A DNA stretch of 64,000 nucleotides from Marinomonas gallaica. GTDB lineage: Bacteria; Pseudomonadota; Gammaproteobacteria; Pseudomonadales; Marinomonadaceae. How positions within the stretch are numbered: the first letter of the stretch is position 1; each line of letters begins with the position of its first letter. A program made the translations under genes and the position numbers. Under the pieces are notes generated by a model. That model did not search any database, was not told the DNA's origin, and saw only the letters and a program-made list of their open reading frames with translations. The stretch spans positions 62,001 to 126,000 of the forward strand of contig NZ_LTAX01000008.1 in the NCBI RefSeq assembly GCF_001639745.1. Direction: 5' to 3'. Of this stretch, positions 45,790-53,563 are shown in pieces.

Positions 45790-47601
45790 ATGTATAAAAT
45801 CATACTGTGTATATTGGTTGGTCTATTGAGTACTCAAGTCTACTCAACCGCATCAACTTCTCTTGAGACCATTGCAAGCACTCAGCAGTGGCGTGTCTTA
45901 GGGCATTATCAGCCGTATTTTGGCGCTTTTAAAAGCTCTATTACTTCAGCGAATTTTTTTTTGGCTAAGCAGGGTTCAAATGACCCTAAAGCCGAGCTCA
46001 TTGCAACGATAGAAGCCTTTCAATCAGATCAGCTTAAAGTTTATTGTCAGTACCCTGCTAGATACCTGTTTTTACTACAATATAAATTAGTTAATCCGCG
46101 AGATGTAAAATCGGCGTGTATTGAATATCGAAACTACTTAGCAGAGCTGCCTGTAAAGAGTATCAGCTTAGTATACGCTTCCGGGTTTTTAGGTAATCCA
46201 GCTTCGATGTTTGGGCACTTGTTATTACGCTTGAACTTAGGCCAGTCTTCGCAACTATTAGATAACACTTTCAACTTTGGTGCGATTGTGCCACCAAAAG
46301 ATAATAAATTCGTTTATATATTCAAAGGAATTACAGGCGGATATGTCTCCCGTTTTTCCGATGAGCCGTTTTATCATCACAGTAACATCTATAATGAAGA
46401 TGAACTTCGTAACATGTGGGAGTATGAACTAGATCTTGATGAGACTCAGATATCGTTATTGCTAGCACATCGTTTTGAACTTAGAAATGTAACGTTCGAC
46501 TATTACTTTTTTACGGAGAATTGCGCCTATCAACTGGCTTTTTTATTAGGCTTAGTGAATGACGAGCCTGTGTTACAGAGGAAATATCCTTGGGTACTGC
46601 CGATTGACGTGATTACAGCGCTAGCGGATTTTGAGCCCTCGATAATAACTTCCTTTAAACGTAGGCCCTCCCGACAACAGTTGTTTTATGATCGCTACCA
46701 ACAATTGACAGCTATTACTCAAAATTTAATTGAAAATTACCTCTCAGAGAATCGATCTTTATCTCAAATTCTAGATTCAGTAAGTCAGAAAAGTGAGAAA
46801 AAACAGTTAATTGAAGTGTTGCTCGATTACTTTAGCTATTTAGAAATCCGCCAAGACTCGCTTACTAAGATACAATTAAAGCAGAGGCAAGAACTACTAG
46901 TTGCTCGCTTCTCTATGGGAATAGGGGCGGCTGAATGGACTACCCGTGAAGTATTACCCCCCCACAAAACTCAACGTCCAATGCTGATACAGTTATCACA
47001 TGTTTGGCAACAAAATGGTTCAGAGACTCAGCTGAAGGTACGAGGCAGCTATTACGATGCCTTGTCCATTAACGAACCAGAGAACAACTTCTCAGCACTT
47101 GAAACAATGAACTTTGTATTGTCAGATAGTGAATCGAAAGGCCTGAAGAGAATAGATTTAATCAATGTTCGAAATATTAAGCCAGATAATACTCAGCTGG
47201 ATGGCGATCAAAGTCATGCGTGGACTGCAAAATTTGGTTTTCAACCGGCTACAACAGCATGCTCAAATTGCTCTGTAGGATACGTTGAAGGTGGCTTCGG
47301 TAAAGCATTCGGAGGCTTCAATAGAACGGTTTATGGTTTATTAACAACACGTCTACAAACTCATCATCACAACATCGATACTGGCTATTTAGGCGCTGAA
47401 ATCGGTGCCGTTATTAAACCTGTTAATTGGTGGCGTTCTAGGTTGGTGATTACGTCCGAATTAGGGTTGAATAGCTCTTTGTCGTCAGACAGTATTAAGT
47501 GGCAGCAAGCCTTCAGCTCTTCGCCTCATTGGGATGTAAGAGTAACTTTAGAAAAGTCCCAAGACACCTCATTTACTGTGGGAGCTGGGTACTATTGGTA
47601 A
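45790..47601 (+). CDS. Lnb-type DUF4105 envelope protein
   Basis: 603 residues with a signal peptide (about 1-20). The N-terminal papain-like DUF4105 domain contains candidate active residues: His in S-M-F-G-H-L-L-L-R-L and Cys in T-E-N-C-A-Y-Q-L. The C-terminal 200 residues look like beta-strands ending in G-A-G-Y-Y-W and may be an outer-membrane-type barrel. Some DUF4105 proteins (Lnb) are reported as lipoprotein acyltransferases; whether this one is cannot be told. The gene is AT-richer than its flanks. Convergent with the lldR-like gene, with only 1 bp between stops. Confidence 0.82.
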   Translation: MYKIILCILVGLLSTQVYSTASTSLETIASTQQWRVLGHYQPYFGAFKSSITSANFFLAKQGSNDPKAELIATIEAFQSDQLKVYCQYPARYLFLLQYKLVNPRDVKSACIEYRNYLAELPVKSISLVYASGFLGNPASMFGHLLLRLNLGQSSQLLDNTFNFGAIVPPKDNKFVYIFKGITGGYVSRFSDEPFYHHSNIYNEDELRNMWEYELDLDETQISLLLAHRFELRNVTFDYYFFTENCAYQLAFLLGLVNDEPVLQRKYPWVLPIDVITALADFEPSIITSFKRRPSRQQLFYDRYQQLTAITQNLIENYLSENRSLSQILDSVSQKSEKKQLIEVLLDYFSYLEIRQDSLTKIQLKQRQELLVARFSMGIGAAEWTTREVLPPHKTQRPMLIQLSHVWQQNGSETQLKVRGSYYDALSINEPENNFSALETMNFVLSDSESKGLKRIDLINVRNIKPDNTQLDGDQSHAWTAKFGFQPATTACSNCSVGYVEGGFGKAFGGFNRTVYGLLTTRLQTHHHNIDTGYLGAEIGAVIKPVNWWRSRLVITSELGLNSSLSSDSIKWQQAFSSSPHWDVRVTLEKSQDTSFTVGAGYYW

Positions 47602-47602
47602 C

Positions 47603-48376
47603 TTACCAAGTGCCGCTTTTTGTGCGTCGCAAGGAGCGTTGAATACGTGACTCCTCGCGGCGCATTTTCAATAGGCTGTCTTCGACAAAGATCAGATGTT
47701 CATGCACGGCTTTGCGTGCATCTTCTGGTCTGCCTTCCATAATCGCTTCATACAGTGCTTGATGCTGAGCCATCACTTGTGATCGAGCATTTTTCTTCTC
47801 AAACAAATTAGTGAGATTAGAGGAGATGCTGCGTTCTAGTGTCGAAAATAAGCTTCTTAGCGTGTGTAGCAGAACAACATTATGAGCAGCCTCTGCGATG
47901 GCCATGTGAAATTCCGCATCGAGTTTAGACTCTTGTTGTGCGTCTTCTACTTCGTTTGCTGCGACGAGTGCTTGATACTTACGTGTAAGCATGGCTTTAT
48001 CGGCGGCCGTACTGCGTAGTGCCGCGTAATAAGCGGATAACCCTTCCAGAGCATCACGAAACTCAAGCTGATCGTACAGAAACTCATCATGAGAACTGAG
48101 CAAGGCTTGCAGTGGATCCGTGAACGACGCTCCCAGCTTGTCTGACACATATGTACCTCCGCCTTGGCGCGAATACAGCACATCACGAGCCACCAATTTT
48201 TGAATGGCTTCGCGTAGCGATGGACGTGATACTTCAAATTGTTCGGCCAATTGACGCTCAGGCGGAAGTTTCTCACCGGGTTTAAAGGTGCCATCTAGTA
48301 TCATGCTTTCCAGCTCTTGCATGATGATGTCAGAGATTTTTGGCTGCTGTACACGGCCTAAAGGGCGTCGATCCAT
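47603..48376 (-). CDS. lldR: PdhR/LldR-type GntR regulator of lactate utilisation
   Basis: 257-residue FadR-family regulator very similar in layout to PdhR: P-K-I-S-D-I-I-M-Q-E-L-E, P-G-E-K-L-P-P-E-R-Q-L-A-E-Q-F-E-V-S-R-P-S-L-R-E, R-Q-G-G-G-T-Y-V, and an FCD domain. ATG 48376 (AGGA upstream) fits; the frame extends 14 codons. It is divergent from a D-lactate dehydrogenase gene, and three TTGGT-N3-ACCAA sites lie between them, so a lactate-responsive role is preferred to pyruvate sensing. Confidence 0.85.
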   Translation of the reverse strand: MDRRPLGRVQQPKISDIIMQELESMILDGTFKPGEKLPPERQLAEQFEVSRPSLREAIQKLVARDVLYSRQGGGTYVSDKLGASFTDPLQALLSSHDEFLYDQLEFRDALEGLSAYYAALRSTAADKAMLTRKYQALVAANEVEDAQQESKLDAEFHMAIAEAAHNVVLLHTLRSLFSTLERSISSNLTNLFEKKNARSQVMAQHQALYEAIMEGRPEDARKAVHEHLIFVEDSLLKMRREESRIQRSLRRTKSGTW

Positions 48377-48430
48377 TTTAAATCCTGCTGTGGTTATCGC
48401 TAAATGGTTGAACTGCATAGTGTTCTAAAA

Positions 48431-48443
48431 TTGGTCAGACCAA
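48431..48443. promoter_or_regulatory. LldR/PdhR operator 1
   Basis: TTGGT-CAG-ACCAA, 55 bp before the regulator gene; matches the TTGGT-N3-ACCAA consensus exactly. Confidence 0.85.
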
Positions 48444-48460
48444 GGATCATGTTATCCCAC

Positions 48461-48482
48461 TATCCACAATATCTGTGGATAA
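48461..48482. promoter_or_regulatory. inverted DnaA-box-like pair
   Basis: TATCCACA (48461-48468) faces TGTGGATAA (48474-48482, a perfect DnaA box). Lies between operators 1 and 2 of the lactate locus. Confidence 0.45.
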
Positions 48483-48490
48483 AACTAAAA

Positions 48491-48503
48491 TTGGTAAAAC
48501 CAA
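48491..48503. promoter_or_regulatory. LldR/PdhR operator 2
   Basis: TTGGT-AAA-ACCAA, 60 bp from operator 1. Confidence 0.85.
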
Positions 48504-48597
48504 TAAAAATCAGAAATTATGCGCTTAAAATCCGTTAAAGTCGTATATTGACAATGATCGGAAAGGTTTCTATTGTCTACAAAATAACAAAGGTAAA

Positions 48598-48610
48598 TTG
48601 GTAATACCAA
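48598..48610. promoter_or_regulatory. LldR/PdhR operator 3
   Basis: TTGGT-AAT-ACCAA, 25 bp before the dehydrogenase start codon, where it would block transcription or elongation. Confidence 0.85.
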
Positions 48611-48634
48611 TTTATTTTGATCGTGGAAGGCATT

Positions 48635-51442
48635 ATGAAATCTCAGTATCAATCTCTGTTCGACAAATTATCCAGCCGCATCGCCCCAGAACGTTTAATT
48701 CATGACCCGTTGCGCACCCTCGCTTACGGCACGGATGCGAGCTTTTACCGCCTTGTGCCGCAGCTTGTGGTACGTGTGCATGACGAAGACGAAGTGCGGT
48801 TCGTGCTGCAACAGACCCGTGCGCTTGATATTCCGGTGACCTTTCGCGCCGCTGGGACCAGTCTATCAGGGCAAGCCGTGACAGAATCGGTACTGATTCA
48901 ACTGTCGGATCAATGGAAAGGCTATCGCATTCACGATCACGGTCATTCGGTGTCGTTACAGCCCGGTATCATTGGTGCCCGAGCCAACCAGCTATTGGCG
49001 CCTTATCAACGCAAGATCGGCCCAGATCCGGCCTCGATCAATGCCTGCATGATTGGCGGCATTGCCGCCAATAACGCCAGTGGCATGTGTTGTGGTACCG
49101 CACAAAACAGCTACCACACCGTGAAAAGCATGCGCGTGATCATGGAAGATGGCACCTTGCTTGATACATCCGATGAGCACAGTCGTACAGCGTTTCGCGA
49201 AAGCCACGCAGATTTGCTGTCTGAATTGGAAACACTCGCGAACAGCGTGAAAAATAACAGCGATTTAGCCAATAAAATCAGACACAAATACAGGCTAAAA
49301 AATACCACAGGGTACAGTCTGAACAGTTTGGTTGATTTTGAGGATGCGTTCGACATTCTGACTCACTTAATGATCGGTTCGGAAGGCACACTGGGGTTTA
49401 TCAGTGAAGTGACCTATGAAACGGTTGAAGATCACCCGATCAAAGCCGCGGCACTGATTTATTTCCCTGATATGGAAGCGACCTGTCGTGCGGTGACGGT
49501 TCTAAAAAGCACGCCTGTCTCCGCGGTTGAACTGATTGACCGTGCTGGTCTTCGTACCGTCGCCGGTAAACCGGGCATGCCAGCCATTTTGGCGGACTTA
49601 GGCGATGACGTCGCTGGCCTGCTGATCGACGTTCGTGGCAGCACAGCCGATGAACTCGATCAAAAAGTACAACAGGTAACACAATCATTGCAGGGTATGA
49701 ACGCGCTGTACGAGATTGAATTTACCCAAGAAAAAGCACTTTACGATACCTACTGGAAAATCCGCAAAGGCATGTTTCCCGCGGTGGGCGCCGTCCGGAA
49801 AGTTGGCACCACCGTCATCATTGAAGATGTCGCGTTTCCCGTGGAACAATTAGCGGAAGGCGTCGCGGAACTGCAGGGCGTCTTTCAAAAGTACGGTTAT
49901 CGCGAAGCTATCCTGTTTGGCCACGCGCTGGAAGGCAACTTGCACTTTGTCTTTACCCAAGGCTTTGATGATCCGGCGGAAGTAACACGTTACGAAGCGT
50001 TGATGGATGAAGTGGCGCAATTGGTGGCGGTGAAATACAACGGCTCGCTAAAAGCAGAGCACGGCACGGGCCGCAACATGGCACCGTATGTGCTGCTGGA
50101 ATGGGGGCAACAAGCTTACGACATCATGTGGCAGTTGAAAAAAGCCTTTGATCCTAAAGGCTTACTGAATCCCGATGTGATACTCAGTCATAACGCTAAT
50201 ATCCATGTGCAAAATCTAAAGCCCTTACCGCAAGCCAACGACAAGGTAGATACCTGCATCGAGTGTGGCTTCTGTGAGCACGCTTGCCCTTCCCGCGATC
50301 TGACCTTAACACCACGCCAGCGCATCGTACTGTGGCGTGAAATACAGCGTTTAGAGCGCTCTGGTGAATCGCCCCAGCGTCTTGCTGAGTTGCGAGAAGA
50401 ATACAGTTACCAAGGCGTCGATACCTGCGCCGCGTGTGGCTTATGTTCAATGCAATGTCCTGTCGGCATTAATACGGGCGACCTGACTCGCGAGCTGCGA
50501 CATGAGCGTTATCAGGACACCAAAGTTGGCTATTGGATCGCCGATCATTTTGCCGGCGTCACCAAAACCGCACGCACGGGGCTTGCTGTCGCGGGTACGA
50601 TGCGAGGTGCCTTGGGTAACGGCGCTATGAAAGCGGTGACGGGCGTGGCCCATAAAGTCAGTGGCGGCATGGTGCCTAACTGGCATCCGCAAATGCCCAC
50701 AGCCGCGTCTATGCCAAAACGTATTCCTATGGTCAATGACGAACGCCCCAGCGTCGTCTACATGCCCAGTTGTGCCACCCGTGTTATGGGCGCAGGCCCA
50801 GATGCTTCTGACAAACGTCCTGTGATGGAAGTCATGTTGTCTGTACTCGAAAAAGCGGGTTATAACGTGATTGTACCTAAAGACGTCGAAAGCCAATGCT
50901 GTGGCATGGCGTTTCAATCTAAAGGCCAATTTAACGCAGCAGCGAAAAAAGCCAAGGATCTCAACACGTTACTAATGGACGCCAGTCAACAAGGCGCATT
51001 ACCGATCGTGTGTGATACTAGCCCATGCTTACTCACCATGAAAGACACGCTGGATCCATCCTTGAAACTGTACGAGCAAGTGCAGTTCCTTGCAGAGCAA
51101 GCGCTGCCGAAGCTTACTATTGAACGCAAAATCCCAAAAATGGCCCTGCACATCACCTGCAGCACCACCCGTATGGGCTTGGGTCAAACGTTTATCGACT
51201 TGGCGAGACAGTTGGCAGACGATGTTGTGATACCGCCTGATATCACCTGCTGTGGCTTTGCCGGAGACAAAGGATTCTCCACACCTGAGCTGAACCAAAG
51301 CGCCCTCAAAACCCTGAAAAGCGCTGTACAAGACTTTGATGTCGGCTATTCCAACTCCCGCACCTGCGAGATAGGTTTAACCGAGCATTCGGGGATAGAG
51401 TACCAGTCGATTGTGTATCTAGTAGATCAACTGACACATTGA
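48635..51442 (+). CDS. FAD/Fe-S D-lactate dehydrogenase
   Basis: 935-residue membrane-associated quinone-linked oxidase. N-terminal FAD_binding_4 domain (T-F-R-A-A-G-T-S-L-S-G-Q-A, G-S-E-G-T-L-G-F), FAD-oxidase C-terminal domain with E-H-G-T-G-R-N-M-A-P, two [4Fe-4S] clusters (C-I-E-C-G-F-C-E-H-A-C-P and C-A-A-C-G-L-C-S-M-Q-C-P) and two CCG-type domains (C-C-G-M-A-F, C-C-G-F-A-G). GGAAGG is 5 nt before ATG 48635. Linked to an LldR-type regulator, D-lactate is the best substrate; another D-2-hydroxyacid is possible. No lactate permease is adjacent. Confidence 0.9.
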   Translation: MKSQYQSLFDKLSSRIAPERLIHDPLRTLAYGTDASFYRLVPQLVVRVHDEDEVRFVLQQTRALDIPVTFRAAGTSLSGQAVTESVLIQLSDQWKGYRIHDHGHSVSLQPGIIGARANQLLAPYQRKIGPDPASINACMIGGIAANNASGMCCGTAQNSYHTVKSMRVIMEDGTLLDTSDEHSRTAFRESHADLLSELETLANSVKNNSDLANKIRHKYRLKNTTGYSLNSLVDFEDAFDILTHLMIGSEGTLGFISEVTYETVEDHPIKAAALIYFPDMEATCRAVTVLKSTPVSAVELIDRAGLRTVAGKPGMPAILADLGDDVAGLLIDVRGSTADELDQKVQQVTQSLQGMNALYEIEFTQEKALYDTYWKIRKGMFPAVGAVRKVGTTVIIEDVAFPVEQLAEGVAELQGVFQKYGYREAILFGHALEGNLHFVFTQGFDDPAEVTRYEALMDEVAQLVAVKYNGSLKAEHGTGRNMAPYVLLEWGQQAYDIMWQLKKAFDPKGLLNPDVILSHNANIHVQNLKPLPQANDKVDTCIECGFCEHACPSRDLTLTPRQRIVLWREIQRLERSGESPQRLAELREEYSYQGVDTCAACGLCSMQCPVGINTGDLTRELRHERYQDTKVGYWIADHFAGVTKTARTGLAVAGTMRGALGNGAMKAVTGVAHKVSGGMVPNWHPQMPTAASMPKRIPMVNDERPSVVYMPSCATRVMGAGPDASDKRPVMEVMLSVLEKAGYNVIVPKDVESQCCGMAFQSKGQFNAAAKKAKDLNTLLMDASQQGALPIVCDTSPCLLTMKDTLDPSLKLYEQVQFLAEQALPKLTIERKIPKMALHITCSTTRMGLGQTFIDLARQLADDVVIPPDITCCGFAGDKGFSTPELNQSALKTLKSAVQDFDVGYSNSRTCEIGLTEHSGIEYQSIVYLVDQLTH

Positions 51443-51476
51443 GCTCACCCCTTCCGGCACTGTCGCGTTTCGGGTT

Positions 51477-51504
51477 CCCTCCCCTTGTTTTTTTAAGGGG
51501 AGGG
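51477..51504. terminator. hairpin between convergent genes
   Basis: CCCTCCCCTT and AAGGGGAGGG close a loop of G and seven T. A strong stem, but the T run is in the loop; it could still act as a bidirectional stop. Confidence 0.6.
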
Positions 51505-52296
51505 TTACAACCAAAACGTGGTGTATAACCCAAACACACAGACGAGTAACAGCGCCCAGCCGATGAATTTGAAGAACACAGGCGTTTCGGCCTTTTGAAT
51601 TTTGTCGTAAAAATGCTGGCCGATCAGGTGCCCAATGAAAGCACAAGGCAGCAACCACAGCTGATGGATCAGTTGCAGATCGACGCCCGCAATCAGGAAC
51701 GAGACCATCTTGATGCAGACCAAGATGAACCACAGCACAAACAAGGTATCGCGTAACTGATGGCGCGGTACTTTGGTGGCAAACACCGAAACAATCAATG
51801 GCGCGCCGATTAATGACGTGCCGCTCACATAACCACCCATCATCAGCAGACCGGTGCTGACAACAGGGTTGTTGCTGTAGAACGGTTTAGCCAGAATATA
51901 AGACACGGCAAACACCGCAACGATAATGAAAATCACCCCAGTCACAATATCATGGGGCAAGGTCAGCAAACCAAATACACCGATCAATTTTGGGACAATC
52001 ATAATCCCCAGCGCTTTGCGCAAATAGCCCCATGCGATATTGCCCGTGGCTTCGCCGTGCTCTGTGGTGGCGTGTTCCTGTTTGGCTTTTTGCGAGCCTC
52101 GCCAGGCGATCCAGCTCGAAAACACCAGTAAATGAATCGAAATGATGGGTAAAAATACCAGTGGGTCGTTATGGACGAGCAGTAGAAATGGCAATGCTAA
52201 GACGGCACCGCCAAAGCCTAATCCTGTACGGACAAAGCCGCTCCAAATAAAAATCCCTGCGATGGCAGCGTACTGCCACCAAACTAAATGTTCCAT
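51505..52296 (-). CDS. TauE/SafE-family anion exporter
   Basis: 263-residue membrane protein with seven or eight helices and TauE/SafE landmarks G-F-V-R-T-G-L-G-F-G-G-A-V-L-A-L-P and G-G-Y-V-S-G-T-S-L-I-G-A-P. The family exports sulfite, sulfoacetate or other small organic anions. It is 36 bp downstream of a LysR gene on the same strand, so the two probably form an operon. Its location after the lactate dehydrogenase does not prove a link. Confidence 0.87.
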   Translation of the reverse strand: MEHLVWWQYAAIAGIFIWSGFVRTGLGFGGAVLALPFLLLVHNDPLVFLPIISIHLLVFSSWIAWRGSQKAKQEHATTEHGEATGNIAWGYLRKALGIMIVPKLIGVFGLLTLPHDIVTGVIFIIVAVFAVSYILAKPFYSNNPVVSTGLLMMGGYVSGTSLIGAPLIVSVFATKVPRHQLRDTLFVLWFILVCIKMVSFLIAGVDLQLIHQLWLLPCAFIGHLIGQHFYDKIQKAETPVFFKFIGWALLLVCVFGLYTTFWL

Positions 52297-52332
52297 GATG
52301 AGGTGGTCTCGTTGTGAATCTGAGTGGCTAAA

Positions 52333-53220
52333 TTATGAGGGTTTGAACCACGCTTGGCTATGGAGAAAGGCCATCAACTCATCGCGTACCAGTGTTGCTC
52401 TGACAGATAAACTGCGGCGATACGGCCATACCACATAGATTTCGCGCGATCGACCACGCCATTCAGGTAGCACACGCTTGAGCTGCCCTGCTTGAATCTC
52501 GTCATACACAAGACTTTCGGGTAAAAACGTCACCCCGTGCCCATGTTTGACAAGGTTGACTGAGATGCGCATATCGTTACAGGTGTGGCGATGGGGCTTA
52601 TCGATGGTTTGCTCCGCGCCAGACGCATCGTGAATCAAATGCCACTCATTAAACAGCTGCCCTGCAATACTTTGTGTTTGTTCCAGTTGCTCTATCGTCT
52701 CGGGAAAAGGCGACAAACTGGGTGAAGCCACCAATATTCCTTGTATTTCACCCACCTTACGTTGAATTAACGATTGATTGCTGGACTGGCCAGAGCGCAA
52801 AGCGAGGTCTGCTTGAGTATCTTGTAAGCTTTGAAAATCATTACTCAGCTCAATACGAAGTGAAATTTGTGGGTACTTGATGGCGAACAGAGGCCAAAAC
52901 TCATCCAACGGCCCCGCACCAAGGTTCGTCGGCGCGAGGATCTTCACCTCCCCTTCTAAACTGTTTAGCGTGTGGTCCAAATCGGAGATACGTTGGTCGA
53001 GGGCTTCGATAAATTCCGCGCACTCACGATAATAAGACGCCCCCGTTGTTGTCAGCGTCAGGCCTTTGGTAGAGCGATGCAGCAACACCGAACCAAGGGT
53101 GCTTTCAAGATTCGCTATACGACGTGACACCGTTGCGATGGTCATACCCAACTTCTCGGCTGTCGCCGTCAGGCTTTTGGTTTGCGCCGCGGTGATAAAG
53201 ATTTTTAGATCATCTAGCAT
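52333..53220 (-). CDS. LysR-family regulator
   Basis: 295 residues: winged helix-turn-helix (1-60, T-A-T-A-E-K-L-G-M-T-I-A-T-V-S-R-R-I-A) with an effector domain of the CrgA/DsdC-like LysR group. It likely controls the TauE gene immediately downstream. It is divergent from the small DUF2798 gene. Confidence 0.9.
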   Translation of the reverse strand: MLDDLKIFITAAQTKSLTATAEKLGMTIATVSRRIANLESTLGSVLLHRSTKGLTLTTTGASYYRECAEFIEALDQRISDLDHTLNSLEGEVKILAPTNLGAGPLDEFWPLFAIKYPQISLRIELSNDFQSLQDTQADLALRSGQSSNQSLIQRKVGEIQGILVASPSLSPFPETIEQLEQTQSIAGQLFNEWHLIHDASGAEQTIDKPHRHTCNDMRISVNLVKHGHGVTFLPESLVYDEIQAGQLKRVLPEWRGRSREIYVVWPYRRSLSVRATLVRDELMAFLHSQAWFKPS

Positions 53221-53327
53221 TTTGCATATTTGTAAAAAGGGTCCTTAAAAGTGTCTATTTTTACCAATATAGCGATTTGTTATGCTGTATGCATTGTTAA
53301 ACTTATGCAGTAACGCTGAGGCTTCCT

Positions 53328-53543
53328 ATGAAACACCGTATTATTTTTGCGACGATGATGTCTTTCGTATTGTCGTTATTGATGTCCGCTTGGATTACCT
53401 TCTTGAACATCGGCCTGCACCCTGACTTCGTTTCCTCTTGGCTGCACGCTTGGATATTGGCTTGGCCTGCAGCGGGTGTCATCTCGTTTGTGTTTGCGCC
53501 CTTCTTACATCAACTGGCCCATCGCTTGGCGGAGAAAGTGTAA
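53328..53543 (+). CDS. DUF2798 small membrane protein
   Basis: 71 residues with two membrane helices (7-28 and 41-62). W-L-H-A-W-I-L-A-W-P and F-A-P-F-L-H-Q-L-A are the DUF2798 core. Function unknown. It is often found near LysR genes, as here, divergent from the preceding regulator. Confidence 0.87.
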   Translation: MKHRIIFATMMSFVLSLLMSAWITFLNIGLHPDFVSSWLHAWILAWPAAGVISFVFAPFLHQLAHRLAEKV

Positions 53544-53563
53544 GCACTGAAAAAGACGCTGGT

